A DNA stretch of 64,000 nt from Kribbella capetownensis (GCF_004331485.1 NZ_SJKD01000014.1:62001-126000), one strand, 5' to 3'; positions 8,931 to 17,643 are shown, counted from the first letter of the stretch. Translations and numbers: made by a program. The notes: generated by a model not told the origin, from the letters alone.

Positions 8931-9985
8931 CGAGTACGACCCAGACGGTCTGCCCCAACTGTGGCGGGCAGGTGTCCGAGGCCGATCGCTTCTGCGAGGC
9001 CTGTGGCGCCGAGCTCAACCCGACGGCCGCCGCCCCCGCCAGTCCCGCGTTGGACACCGACACCGAGCCCACGGTCGAGATCAGCACCGACCCTGCGGCG
9101 GAACCGGTCGGTCCGTGCCGGTCCTGTGGTGGTGCGATCGGGGCAGAGGGTTACTGCGAGACCTGCGGTACGAAGGCGAGCAAGCCGCGCGACCACTTCG
9201 ACGAGCACCCCGCACCGTGGGTGGCCGGCGTATGCGACCGCGGCATCCGGCACAGCCGCAACGAGGATGCGCTGGCCATCGCGGCCGACGCGGAGCCGGG
9301 CAGTCGGGCACTCCTGGTCGTCTGTGACGGTGTGAGCTCGTCACTCGACTCGGACGTCGCCAGTCTGGCCGCAGCACGTGCCGCCCGCGAGGTGCTGGTG
9401 GCCGGGCATGCCCAGGGCATCGGCACCGAGTCGTCGCACAGCAACGCGATCGTGGCCAGGCTGAAGGCGGCTGCCGATGCGGCCAATGACGCCGTACTGG
9501 ACAACACGAGTCCGGACAGTCCGAACCCTGCGTCGTGCACGTTCGTGGCCGCCGTTCTGGAGGACGGTCTGCTGGTGGCTGGTGCGGTCGGCGACAGCCG
9601 CGCCTACTGGTTCCCGGACGAGGACGAAGCGGTCGCACTGACCGTGGACGACTCGTGGGCCGCGGAGTTGATCGCGACCGGCATCCCCCGCGCCGAGGCG
9701 GAGTCCGGTCCGCACGCGCACGCGATCACGCGCTGGCTCGGCAAGGACGCACCGGACCACACACCCCGGACCACCACGCTCCGCCCGGCCGGACCGGGCT
9801 GGATCCTGGTCTGCTCAGACGGGTTGTGGAACTACTGCTCCGAGGCGGCACCGCTGGCCGACCTCGTACGTCAGACCGCTGCGGCGCACGGTGGCGAGCC
9901 GCTGGCCACCGCGTCCGCCCTGGTCGACTGGGCCAACGCCCAGGGCGGTCAGGACAACATCACCGTCGCGCTGGCGCGGCTCTAG
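8927..9985 (+). CDS. PP2C-type serine/threonine phosphatase with N-terminal zinc ribbons
   Basis: Begins with CPNCGG ... FCEACGAEL and a second pair, CRSCGG ... YCETCG, both zinc-ribbon-like. From about residue 85 a PP2C domain follows with RNEDALAI, VVCDGVSSS, GAVGDSRAYW, VCSDGLWNY and GGQDNITVA, which hold the metal-binding aspartates. The ATG at 8927 was chosen because it gives the ATGA overlap seen throughout the operon; an in-frame ATG at 8915 is an alternative. As the phosphatase encoded directly after pknG, it most likely reverses PknG phosphorylation of the FHA protein or of other operon members. Confidence 0.93.
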   Translation: MTSTTQTVCPNCGGQVSEADRFCEACGAELNPTAAAPASPALDTDTEPTVEISTDPAAEPVGPCRSCGGAIGAEGYCETCGTKASKPRDHFDEHPAPWVAGVCDRGIRHSRNEDALAIAADAEPGSRALLVVCDGVSSSLDSDVASLAAARAAREVLVAGHAQGIGTESSHSNAIVARLKAAADAANDAVLDNTSPDSPNPASCTFVAAVLEDGLLVAGAVGDSRAYWFPDEDEAVALTVDDSWAAELIATGIPRAEAESGPHAHAITRWLGKDAPDHTPRTTTLRPAGPGWILVCSDGLWNYCSEAAPLADLVRQTAAAHGGEPLATASALVDWANAQGGQDNITVALARL

Positions 9986-10005
9986 CTTCAGGAAAGGACG
10001 CCGAG

Positions 10006-11283
10006 ATGGCTGAGTTCTCCGCCACCGTCTACCAGAACGAGTTCCTGCCCGACGGCGGGACCGACGTACACGCGATCGTCACGGTGAACTGCAGCGGCGC
10101 CGGTGCGGCCGGGCAGTCCGGCAGCGGTGACGCCGGCGAGATCATCATCGTCGACACGTCCGGCTCGATGGGCGCCGACGGCGTTCGGGCCGCCGGAGTC
10201 GCCGCGCAGACCGCGCTCGACCAGATCCTCGACGGCGTCTGGTTCGCGGTCATCTCCGGCAACGACCGCGCGCAGCTGGCGTTCCCGCCCTCGCCGGAGC
10301 CGGTGATGGTGAAGATGGACCAGTTCACCCGGCAGGCGGCCAAGGACGCCGTGGCCCGGTTCTATGCCGACGGTGGGACCGCGATGGGCACCTGGCTGCG
10401 GCTGGCGTCGCGGGTGTTCGCGACCGTGCCGTCGCTGACCCAGAAGCACGCGATCCTGCTCACCGACGGCGAGAACCAGCACGAGACGCCCGAGGTACTG
10501 ACCGAGACCATCAAGGCGGTCACCGGCCAGTTCCAGTGCGACACCCGCGGTGTCGGCGTGGCCTGGCAGGTCGACGAGGTACGGCGGATCGCTCAAGCGC
10601 TGCTCGGCACCGTCGACATCATCCCGGCGCCGGACCAGCTGGCGGCCGAGTTCTCCAAGCTGATCCGGAACGCGATGAGCCGTGGTGTCGCGCAGGCCGA
10701 CCTCCGGGTCTGGGCTCCGCAGGGTGCCGAGGTGCTGTTCGTCCGGCAGGTCGCGCCGACGGTTGAGGACCTGACATCCCGTCGTACGGCGATCAATCCG
10801 CTGACCGGCTCGTATCCGACCGGCTCGTGGGGTGACGAGTCACGTGACTACCACGTGGCGATCCGGCTCGCTGCGAAGGGGATCGGCCAGGAGCAGTTGG
10901 CCGCTCGGGTGCAGCTGGTCCTCGGCGCCGACGTGGTCGCACAGGGCCTGGTCAAGGCGCTGTGGTCCGCGGACGAGGCGCTCACCACGCGCATCAGTCC
11001 CGAGGTCGCGCACTACACCGGGCAGACCGAGCTGGCCGACGCGATCCAGGAAGGCCTGGCCGCGAAGGCCGCCGGCGACACCGAGACCGCGACCACCAAG
11101 CTCGGCCGGGCAGTCCAGCTGGCCGCGCAGACCGGCAACGAGGAAGCGACCACCCGGCTGCGCAAGGTGGTCGACATCGACGACCAGGAGGCGGGTACCG
11201 TGCGGCTGAAGCGGACCGTCGAGAAGGCCGACGAGATGGCCCTCGATACGGCCTCCACCAAGACCACCCGGGTGAAGAAATGA
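10006..11283 (+). CDS. von Willebrand factor type A domain protein
   Basis: A 425-residue cytoplasmic protein. The VWA domain carries an intact metal-ion site: DTSGSMG near residue 50, a threonine in GGTAMGT and LLTDGEN with a later aspartate. The C-terminal ~200 residues hold a beta-rich region (DLRVWAPQGAEVLFVRQ) and then helices. It has a good ribosome binding site (GGAAAGGACG) and starts 20 bases after the phosphatase gene. Similar VWA proteins occur with AAA+ ATPases and TerD/TelA-type proteins, where they act as adaptors. Here it probably links the operon's ATPase to a client; this is inference. Confidence 0.9.
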   Translation: MAEFSATVYQNEFLPDGGTDVHAIVTVNCSGAGAAGQSGSGDAGEIIIVDTSGSMGADGVRAAGVAAQTALDQILDGVWFAVISGNDRAQLAFPPSPEPVMVKMDQFTRQAAKDAVARFYADGGTAMGTWLRLASRVFATVPSLTQKHAILLTDGENQHETPEVLTETIKAVTGQFQCDTRGVGVAWQVDEVRRIAQALLGTVDIIPAPDQLAAEFSKLIRNAMSRGVAQADLRVWAPQGAEVLFVRQVAPTVEDLTSRRTAINPLTGSYPTGSWGDESRDYHVAIRLAAKGIGQEQLAARVQLVLGADVVAQGLVKALWSADEALTTRISPEVAHYTGQTELADAIQEGLAAKAAGDTETATTKLGRAVQLAAQTGNEEATTRLRKVVDIDDQEAGTVRLKRTVEKADEMALDTASTKTTRVKK

Positions 11284-12014
11284 GCACGGTCAACTGTCCG
11301 AGCGGACACCCGTCCACCTCGACCGACTACTGCGACGTCTGCGGCCTGCCGATCGGCACCGCGGCGACCCCGGCCGCAGCCTCTGTGCCGGCGCCGGCCG
11401 TAGCTGCGCCTTCGCCTGCCCCCGCGCCGACGGCTCAGACGTGCCCGAACTGCTCGGAGCCGGCTGCCACGGACGCCTTGTTCTGCGAGAGCTGCGGCTA
11501 CGACTTCACCACCGGCACCATGCCGCGGGCCGCGTCCTCGCTCGACCTGTCGGCGCCCGGTGCGCCGGTGCCGCCGATGCCCCCAGCGCCTGCCGAGGTC
11601 GCTGAATGGGTCGTCGAGCGGTGGGTCGATCCGGACTGGTACGCCGTACAGCAGAGCGACGACCCATGTCCGTCACCCGGCCTGCCGGTCGTGATCCCGC
11701 TGAACGACAAGAGCGTGCTGGTCGGCCGCCCATCCCGCAGCCGCGGCATCACGCCCGAGGTCGACTGCGGAGACGACACCGGGGTCAGCCGACGGCAGGC
11801 CCAGCTGACGACTGACGGTCAGCGCTGGTGGGTCGAGGATTTGCAGTCCTCCAACGGGACCTACGTCGGGCCCGCGTCCGGACCACTTCCCGAGGACCCG
11901 ATCTCGCCTGGGCAGCGGCGCGAACTGAACCCGGACGACCGCGTGTACGTCGGCGCCTGGACTCGCCTCGTCGTACGCAAATCCACCCCGGAAGAACGCG
12001 CCGGCCAGGCCTGA
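11280..12014 (+). CDS. FHA-domain protein with two zinc-ribbon motifs
   Basis: Encodes 244 residues. N-terminal Cys motifs (CPSGH ... YCDVCG and CPNCSE ... FCESCG) echo those of the PknG and phosphatase products. After a proline/alanine linker and a stretch with WVVERWVDPDWY, a forkhead-associated domain spans about residues 145-235, with VGRPSRSRG, SRRQAQL and SSNGTYV giving the phosphothreonine-binding Arg, Ser and Asn. FHA domains read phosphothreonine, and in this operon it is the obvious target or reader of PknG phosphorylation, comparable in role to GarA/OdhI. The start overlaps the VWA gene stop (ATGA). It closes the operon. Confidence 0.92.
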   Translation: MSTVNCPSGHPSTSTDYCDVCGLPIGTAATPAAASVPAPAVAAPSPAPAPTAQTCPNCSEPAATDALFCESCGYDFTTGTMPRAASSLDLSAPGAPVPPMPPAPAEVAEWVVERWVDPDWYAVQQSDDPCPSPGLPVVIPLNDKSVLVGRPSRSRGITPEVDCGDDTGVSRRQAQLTTDGQRWWVEDLQSSNGTYVGPASGPLPEDPISPGQRRELNPDDRVYVGAWTRLVVRKSTPEERAGQA

Positions 12015-12226
12015 GGTTTGGGTTCAGCCCCGACGCGGCCGCCACGCGCGCTCCTATCGTCGCGTGCTCGCAACCGCTCCCACCCGTTACCTTCTTCCAT
12101 GCTTGCGCCGGACTCCTCCGTCGTCCGGCTTGTCGACTGCCCCGGTGGACACGCCAGCCGTGAGCCCTCAGCCCACCGCGGATCGCGGGCGGTCCACACC
12201 ATTGATCGGGAGGTGGTCCGCAGAGG
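12015..12226. other. Convergent intergenic region
   Basis: Lies between the ends of the FHA gene (+) and the oxidoreductase gene (-). No convincing reading frame, terminator with a T-run or repeat was seen here. Confidence 0.5.
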
Positions 12227-13096
12227 TCAGGGGACCAGAACCAGCTTGCCGCGGACGCCTCCCGCTCTCAGCAGTTCAAGGGCGTCGGCGGCCTCAGTAA
12301 GGGCGAAGGTCTTGGCTACGGTCGTGGTGATCTGGCCGGCCTCGGCGGCGCGCACGATCTCATCCAGGCGCCGGCCGTCGGGCTCGGCGCGGACGATCGT
12401 GGGCTCGATGCCACGCTCAGCGGTGAACTGACCGCCAGGGACCCAGAACTCCGGGACAGCCGTGACATACCTGCCGCCGTCGCGGACCGCGGCGAACGCC
12501 GCACGTGCCCTCGGACCTCCGACGACGTCGAGGGCGGCGTCAACCGAGGCGGGTGCGGGCGTGGTCGTCCTGTCCGGCGTGAGGACGCTGATTCCCCGGG
12601 CGACGGCTAGCTCAGCCGCGAACCGGCCGACCGCACCACGTGCTCCGTTGACTACGAGCGTCTGCCCGGCGTCCAGATCGAGGAGGTCGAGCGCCTGGTG
12701 GGCGGTGAGTGCGGCCAGCGGCAGTGTGGCGGCCTCGACCCAGTCGAGGTTCGCCGGCGCCGCAGCCAGGTGTCCCGCCGGGAGCGTCACGTACTCCGCA
12801 TAGCCACCGACCTGCGTCCGAGAATGACCGGTGCTCGCGATCACCGCAGCCCCGATCTCCCAGTCGCCCGCCTCGACCACACCGGCCACGTCGTACCCGG
12901 GGACGAGCGGCAGCCGGAGTTCGTCGTACCAGCGGTAGTTCCCGGCCACCATGCCCAGGTCGGCCTGGTTGACCGCCGCGGCCATGACCTTGATCAGGAC
13001 CTCGCCGTCAGCCGGTCGCCTCACCGGCAGGGTGTGCGGTCGCAGGGCCGCTCCGGGGCCGACTCGATCGGTTGCCATCACGCGCATCGTCGTCAT
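12227..13096 (-). CDS. Zinc-independent quinone oxidoreductase-type MDR dehydrogenase
   Basis: A 289-residue medium-chain dehydrogenase/reductase. The N-terminal GroES-like fold contains GYDVAGVVEAG. The Rossmann domain has the loop VVNGARGAVGRFAAELA for NADPH. Catalytic-zinc cysteine ligands are absent, which places it with quinone oxidoreductase/enoyl reductase types. It is slightly short (usual ~310). Its 5' end overlaps by 89 bases the 3' end of the Crp-type regulator on the same strand, so the two are co-transcribed and the regulator probably controls it. The substrate is unknown. Confidence 0.85.
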   Translation of the reverse strand: MTTMRVMATDRVGPGAALRPHTLPVRRPADGEVLIKVMAAAVNQADLGMVAGNYRWYDELRLPLVPGYDVAGVVEAGDWEIGAAVIASTGHSRTQVGGYAEYVTLPAGHLAAAPANLDWVEAATLPLAALTAHQALDLLDLDAGQTLVVNGARGAVGRFAAELAVARGISVLTPDRTTTPAPASVDAALDVVGGPRARAAFAAVRDGGRYVTAVPEFWVPGGQFTAERGIEPTIVRAEPDGRRLDEIVRAAEAGQITTTVAKTFALTEAADALELLRAGGVRGKLVLVP

Positions 13097-13697
13097 GTTC
13101 CCGACCGTAGGCAGTCTCGGGTCGGTCGTCGTTGATCGAGATCAATCGCCCCCGGATCCGGCTCAGCGCCTCAGGTGTGACACCGACGTACGACGCGATC
13201 TGGCGCTGGGTCAAACGGTTCGCGAGTGCGCCGTGGTCGGCGAGGAACTGCCGGTACCGCGCGGTCGCGTCGGTCAGCAGGAGCTCGCTCTGCCGTTGTT
13301 CGACGCGAAGGTAGAGCTCTTCGGTCAGCCGGGCGACGAGCCGCTGCCAGCCCGGATTCGCGGCGACCATCGCGTCGTACCCGGACCGCGGGGCGACCAT
13401 GAGTTCGGCCGGTTCGAGCGCCTCGATCGTGAGCTGCGAGGCCTCCTTGCGCAGTGCTGCGCTGTACGCACAGACAAGCTCGCCCTCGGCGCGGAATCCC
13501 ATCGTCCGCTCGGTCCCGGCCGGGTCGGTGGCGTACAGCCGGAACAGTCCACGCTCAACGAATCCGACCCGATCGGGCCGATCGCCGGCCCGGACCATCA
13601 GCTCACCGCGCTCGACCCGCGCGGGCCGAAACACGTCGCGCCCACGAGCCGCCTCGGCCGCGGGGAGCTGAGCCAGGAAGCGCTCGAATTCACTCAT
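13008..13697 (-). CDS. Crp/Fnr family transcriptional regulator
   Basis: Encodes 229 residues. It has an N-terminal cyclic-nucleotide-binding fold (RVERGELMVRAGDRPD; FVERGLFRLYATDPAG) and a C-terminal Crp-type helix-turn-helix (RLTQRQIASYVGVTPEALSRIRG region). I placed the start at 13697 (MSEFERFLAQ); the frame is open 33 codons further up but that part is not protein-like. Unlike most family members it ends in a basic, unstructured tail of ~30 residues that is encoded where the downstream oxidoreductase gene begins. It probably regulates that gene; the effector is unknown. Confidence 0.87.
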   Translation of the reverse strand: MSEFERFLAQLPAAEAARGRDVFRPARVERGELMVRAGDRPDRVGFVERGLFRLYATDPAGTERTMGFRAEGELVCAYSAALRKEASQLTIEALEPAELMVAPRSGYDAMVAANPGWQRLVARLTEELYLRVEQRQSELLLTDATARYRQFLADHGALANRLTQRQIASYVGVTPEALSRIRGRLISINDDRPETAYGREHDDDARDGNRSSRPRSGPATAHPAGEATG

Positions 13698-13801
13698 GCC
13701 TTCACAACACCATCCACCCGCCGCAGTCGACAACCCGAAGGACGACGCGAACGGCGGAAGCGAGGACCGAGGCGAGGTGAGGTGAAGGCCCTCCAAACCT
13801 C

Positions 13802-14116
13802 TCAGGCTTTGTGCGGAAGCCGACGGTACGGCACCGGTCTCTTCGGTCGTTCGCCGCGCGTGTCACCTGACTCGGTCGCCGCAACGCGCTCGTAGTCGGT
13901 GAGCACCTCGAACACTCGTGGTGCCTCGAACATCCGATAGCGCCGCTGATCCCCCACGGGCCGAATGACATCAGCTGCACCGAGGCTTTCGATTGCTGCG
14001 AACGCTGCTGAGCGGCTGACGCCGGGCGTGCTGAGTTTCTGCGGGTGTGCGACTCCACGGGGCAGTCGAAAGCCGGGCGACGCAGGAGCCCGGCGCGAGC
14101 AAGCGGTCGCGAGCAC
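13802..14116 (-). pseudogene. Fragment of a Fic-like or winged-helix protein C-terminus
   Basis: The translated segment GVSRSAAFAAIESLGAADVI... followed by RRYRMFEAPRVFEVL looks like the winged-helix end of Fic family proteins or of a small transcription regulator. The frame before it (first ~30 codons) is not protein-like, and no Fic catalytic motif (HPFxxGNGR) is present upstream, where only 89 bases separate it from the epoxide hydrolase start. The stretch 13698-14205 thus holds a decayed gene end and a promoter region and nothing else that I can support. It could also be a short real gene of unknown function. Confidence 0.35.
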
Positions 14117-14155
14117 GCGTAGCGGACGTGTTGGGCTAACACCTCTTCAAGAAGA

Positions 14156-14173
14156 CCTTCCTATTGCGGAAGG
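14156..14173. promoter_or_regulatory. Perfect 6-bp inverted repeat upstream of epoxide hydrolase gene
   Basis: CCTTCC and GGAAGG are separated by TATTGC, ending 32 bases before the ATG at 14206. It may be an operator or overlap the promoter. The regulator is unknown. Confidence 0.35.
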
Positions 14174-14205
14174 GAACTCGCCGCAATGGTTCGTAGCGTG
14201 TGGGT

Positions 14206-15402
14206 ATGACGACGAACACGGACCTCAGGCCCTTCCGGATCGAGATTTCGCAGGCGGAGGTGGACGACCTCAAGGCGCGGCTGACCAACGCGCGCTGGCC
14301 GGCCACGCCGCCGGTGGACGACTGGAGCCGCGGGGTTCCTGTCGGCTACCTGAGGGAGCTCGCCGAGTACTGGGCCAACGACTACGACTGGCGCGCCGCT
14401 GAGGCTGCGCTGAACGAGATTCCGCAGTTCATGACCGAGATCAACGGTCAGCGGATTCACTTCTTCCATCAGCGGTCCGCGTCGCCGGATGCGTTGCCGC
14501 TGATTCTGACCCACGGGTGGCCGGGGTCGCCGGTTGAGTTCCAGCAGATGATCGGCCGGTTGACCGATCCGGCGGCGTACGGCGGGGATCCGGCTGACGC
14601 GTTCCACGTCGTCGTACCGTCGCTGCCTGGCTACGGGTTCTCAACTCCCCTCGGACCCGGTGGGTTCAACCTGTTCGGGGTGGCGCAGATGTGGGCCGAG
14701 CTGATGAGCCTGCTCGGGTACGAGCGGTACGCCGCCCATGGCACGGATGCCGGATCGGGTGTCGCGGGGATGCTGGCGATGGTGGATCCGGCACACGTGG
14801 TCGGCGTACACCTGGCTGGAGTGACAGCCGGTACGCCGTTCGGTGAACCGCTGCCGTTGGACGGGTTGTCGGAGTCCGACCGGGCGCGGGCGGAGCGGTT
14901 CAACACGATGCTGGACGAGGGGTTCGGTTACCTGGTGCTGCAGTCGACGCGTCCGCAGACGCTGGCGTACTCGCTGAACGACTCGCCGATCGGGCAGCTC
15001 GCCTGGATCGTGGAGAAGTTCGCTGAGTGGACCGACCCGATCCACCCACTGCCGACCGACGCGGTCGACCGGGATCAGTTGCTGACCAACATCAGCCTGT
15101 ACTGGTTCACCGGTTCCGGCGCATCGACGGCACACGCGGTGTACGACGGCATGCGGGCCTGGAAGGCGATGGTCGCGCAGCAAGCACAAGGTGACTCGGA
15201 AGGCTGGGGCGGCCACGAGGTCACCGGGCCTCCGACCGGGGTCGCGGTGTTCGGTGCCGAGAGCGCGATCCGCAGCCTGGCGGACCCGGCCGGCAGGATC
15301 GAGCACTGGAACGAGTACGAGCGCGGCGGCCACTTCGCCGCGATGGAAGTCCCCGACCTCCTGACCGCCGACCTGCAATCCTTCTTCAAACCGCTTCGCT
15401 GA
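14206..15402 (+). CDS. Epoxide hydrolase, alpha/beta hydrolase with EHN domain
   Basis: A 398-residue protein with the N-terminal epoxide hydrolase domain (FRIEISQAEVDDLKARL, then RWP and W...GVPVGYLREL). An alpha/beta hydrolase core follows: the oxyanion motif HGWPGS near residue 105, the nucleophile aspartate in HGTDAGSG near 180, the tyrosines of the lid and the catalytic histidine in RGGHFAAME near 385. Such enzymes hydrolyse epoxides to diols, often in detoxification. The ATG at 14206 was preferred to a GTG six bases upstream. It probably stands alone; the GNAT gene begins 16 bases later and may be co-transcribed. Confidence 0.92.
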   Translation: MTTNTDLRPFRIEISQAEVDDLKARLTNARWPATPPVDDWSRGVPVGYLRELAEYWANDYDWRAAEAALNEIPQFMTEINGQRIHFFHQRSASPDALPLILTHGWPGSPVEFQQMIGRLTDPAAYGGDPADAFHVVVPSLPGYGFSTPLGPGGFNLFGVAQMWAELMSLLGYERYAAHGTDAGSGVAGMLAMVDPAHVVGVHLAGVTAGTPFGEPLPLDGLSESDRARAERFNTMLDEGFGYLVLQSTRPQTLAYSLNDSPIGQLAWIVEKFAEWTDPIHPLPTDAVDRDQLLTNISLYWFTGSGASTAHAVYDGMRAWKAMVAQQAQGDSEGWGGHEVTGPPTGVAVFGAESAIRSLADPAGRIEHWNEYERGGHFAAMEVPDLLTADLQSFFKPLR

Positions 15403-15418
15403 GCCAGTTGGAGGATGC

Positions 15419-15922
15419 GTGACCGAGTCGGATCTGGATGTCGTCACCACCGCGCGCTTGACGGTACGCCCGCCCCGGGAGGCCGACCGCGCTCGGTTCG
15501 TCGAACTCTTCTGCAGCGACGAGTTCATGGTGTTCTATCCAGCCGTGCTCACCGAGCCGGAAGCCAATGACCGCTTCGACCACATGGTTGCCATCTGCCA
15601 GACCGTCCCGTTCGGCAAGCAACCGGTGGTCGAGCGGTCCTCTGGCGACATCGTGGGATACACCGGTGTCGACTACATCGACCTCGAGGGCGAGACCTGG
15701 CTGGAATGGGGATACCGGCTGGTGCCGGAGCGCAGAGGTCTCGGGTATGCGACCGAGGCCAGCCAGGCTCTACTGGCCAAGGCCGATCGGACTCAGGAGT
15801 TGCTCGCGATCATCGCCCCGGACAACCTTCCCTCGCAGAAGGTCTGCCTGAAGCTCGGGTTCACCTTCTGGAAGCAGGCACCGGTGTACGGCGATGTCCG
15901 CAACCTCTACAAGCGGGCTTAG
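15419..15922 (+). CDS. GNAT family acetyltransferase, RimJ/RimL type
   Basis: A 167-residue protein with the GNAT pattern of the RimJ/RimL group: TARLTVRPPREADRARFVELF at the N-terminus, WLEWGYRLVPERRGLGYATEA (acetyl-CoA pyrophosphate loop) and NLPSQKVCLKLGF near the end. It starts with GTG after a GGAGG ribosome binding site, 16 bases behind the epoxide hydrolase gene. The acceptor (ribosomal protein, other protein or small molecule) cannot be read from the sequence. Its stop overlaps the convergent membrane protein gene by four bases. Confidence 0.88.
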   Translation: MTESDLDVVTTARLTVRPPREADRARFVELFCSDEFMVFYPAVLTEPEANDRFDHMVAICQTVPFGKQPVVERSSGDIVGYTGVDYIDLEGETWLEWGYRLVPERRGLGYATEASQALLAKADRTQELLAIIAPDNLPSQKVCLKLGFTFWKQAPVYGDVRNLYKRA

Positions 15923-16374
15923 TTGCCGGGTTGGGGTTCGTGGGTCCAGCCTGGTGACGGCTTGAAACAGAGCCATTCGATGACGGCGGAGCCGACCACG
16001 ATCGGGATCGCCCAGGACCAGGCCTGATGCGGCAGGCTGACCACCACAATCGCTGTCCACAAGGCGATCCAGCCCCCGCCGTACCCACGCAGCACCCCGC
16101 GGTACCACAGACCGCCGGGTGCTTCGGCGGCCCGCTGGCCGAGGTACACGAACAGGTACGTCGCGACCGAGAGCGGCCAGAACACCCACAATTGCGACCA
16201 GTCGTACGGCACCAGCACGAGCGCGGTCAGGCAGACCAGCGCGATCGCCCAGTGGTAGACCTCGCCGGCCCAGGTCAGCCCGTGCCGCCGCAACGTGAGC
16301 ACGATCGCGAGCGGGCCGAACACCACGGCCACGACTCCCGCGACGACGTGCAGGATGAGCGCGATGTCACGCAT
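15919..16374 (-). CDS. Small integral membrane protein, unknown
   Basis: 151 residues starting at MRDIALILHVVAG. Four to five hydrophobic helices: residues 5-25, 37-55, 60-77, 97-112 and 115-133, the last with CFKPSPG at the end. No catalytic motif was recognised. It resembles DUF2306-type heme-less membrane proteins in its opening helix, but the similarity is weak. The more upstream start (16425) adds 17 basic residues and was rejected. Its function is unknown. Confidence 0.75.
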   Translation of the reverse strand: MRDIALILHVVAGVVAVVFGPLAIVLTLRRHGLTWAGEVYHWAIALVCLTALVLVPYDWSQLWVFWPLSVATYLFVYLGQRAAEAPGGLWYRGVLRGYGGGWIALWTAIVVVSLPHQAWSWAIPIVVGSAVIEWLCFKPSPGWTHEPQPGN

Positions 16375-16496
16375 CGCCGGGCCTCCCCGGCTCCGGGCAG
16401 GCACCGGAGCTCTCTGACATGTCACGGAGCATAGGGGTCGGAACGACGGCCGTCTGCCCCTCGGCGCACCCAGTTGGGAACGCCGAGGAGCAGTGC

Positions 16497-17429
16497 TCAG
16501 ACCTCCGGGAAAGACAGCACTCTGCGGACCGCGAAGTTCCGATATCCCAAGCGTTCGAAGCTCTTGGCCATCGGGACGTTGCCGAAGTCGGTGTCCGCGC
16601 GGATGTGTTCCGCACCGGTCTCGGCCAGCAGATCGGTGATCTCGGCAAGCAAGTCATCGATGTACCCGTGCCCGCGGTGCTCGGGCACCACACCCAGGTA
16701 GCCGACAACAGGACCGCCGGCGTTGGCCGACGGGATCGCGAACCCGATCAGCTTGCCGTCGGCGTCGTACGCGAGCCGCCACCAACTCCGGTCGCCCGGC
16801 ATCGACTTGTACACGGCGAGGTCGTCGCGGGCCGCACCCTCGACCCCGAGCCGCGCGATCTCCCGCGCGGTCGCGGCATCCAGGCTGCCCTCGCTGACGC
16901 GGGCGAACACCTGGATGAACGCCTCGTCGTCGGCCGGTTCGAACCGCAGCCGGGTGGACCGCACGGGCAGGCCGTACTCCGGCTTCCACTCGTACCGCAG
17001 CCGGTCGGTGATCTGCGTCAGCCCGAGCGCGGCGACCGCACGCGAGCGGGGCTCGAGCGCGGCGACGACGTCAGGCTGGTCCTGCCAGTCGCTGTCCAGG
17101 AAGAAGTGGTACTCCGGCGGCTCGGCATCGGCCGGCCGCGCCTTCAGGCCTTGCTCGATCAGCGCCGTCCAGACCGGCACCGGGTCGCCGTCGCCCGCGT
17201 AGTACAGGCCGTCGATGCTGAACGGGTGGTCCTCGTCAGGCGCGCCCCACCAGATGACGAGCGCCTGGATCTTGCCGTCCTCCTCGACGACCCAGGTCCA
17301 GTCGTCGCGATACATGCCTTCGGCAACGTAGTCGCTGTAGCGCTCGGCCGTCACGGTGTTGACGGACTTCTGCTCAATCAGAGTGCGGATGGTGTCGAGG
17401 TCGGCCTCGACGATGGTGCGGATGGTCAC
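16497..17429 (-). CDS. Tandem GNAT-domain acetyltransferase
   Basis: 310 residues. The start GTG at 17429 has a clear GGAGG six bases before it; the open frame further up is not protein-like. The C-terminal half is a typical GNAT domain with GVVPEHRGHGYIDDLLAE and VPMAKSFERLGYRNF. The N-terminal half (TIRTIVEADLDTIRTLIEQ, then VVEEDGKIQALVIWW) has a GNAT-like fold without a good acetyl-CoA loop. Such tandem-GNAT proteins include mycothiol synthase and antibiotic acetyltransferases; no specific function can be assigned. It is monocistronic. Confidence 0.85.
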   Translation of the reverse strand: MTIRTIVEADLDTIRTLIEQKSVNTVTAERYSDYVAEGMYRDDWTWVVEEDGKIQALVIWWGAPDEDHPFSIDGLYYAGDGDPVPVWTALIEQGLKARPADAEPPEYHFFLDSDWQDQPDVVAALEPRSRAVAALGLTQITDRLRYEWKPEYGLPVRSTRLRFEPADDEAFIQVFARVSEGSLDAATAREIARLGVEGAARDDLAVYKSMPGDRSWWRLAYDADGKLIGFAIPSANAGGPVVGYLGVVPEHRGHGYIDDLLAEITDLLAETGAEHIRADTDFGNVPMAKSFERLGYRNFAVRRVLSFPEV

Positions 17430-17643
17430 GAATCCTCCAGCAGGAGGCGCGCTTCCGCTCAGTGCGAGTTGTGCGAGCGGATCGGTCGCGCCGGGAAACA
17501 AGTCGGTGTGTTCATCGGTCGCTCCTTCCGCTCCGGAATCTACTCTCGCCGGGCCAGAGACTAGAGCCTGGACGGGGTCATAGTCCAACTGTTATTCACA
17601 GTTGGGATGTACTGCGGTTGCCTGAGCAGGGAAGCCTCCGGGC

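Noticed and set aside
13702..14142. 146-codon - strand frame overlapping the Fic-like fragment
   Set aside because: Arg/Ser-rich with no motif; the alternative frame has the winged-helix segment.
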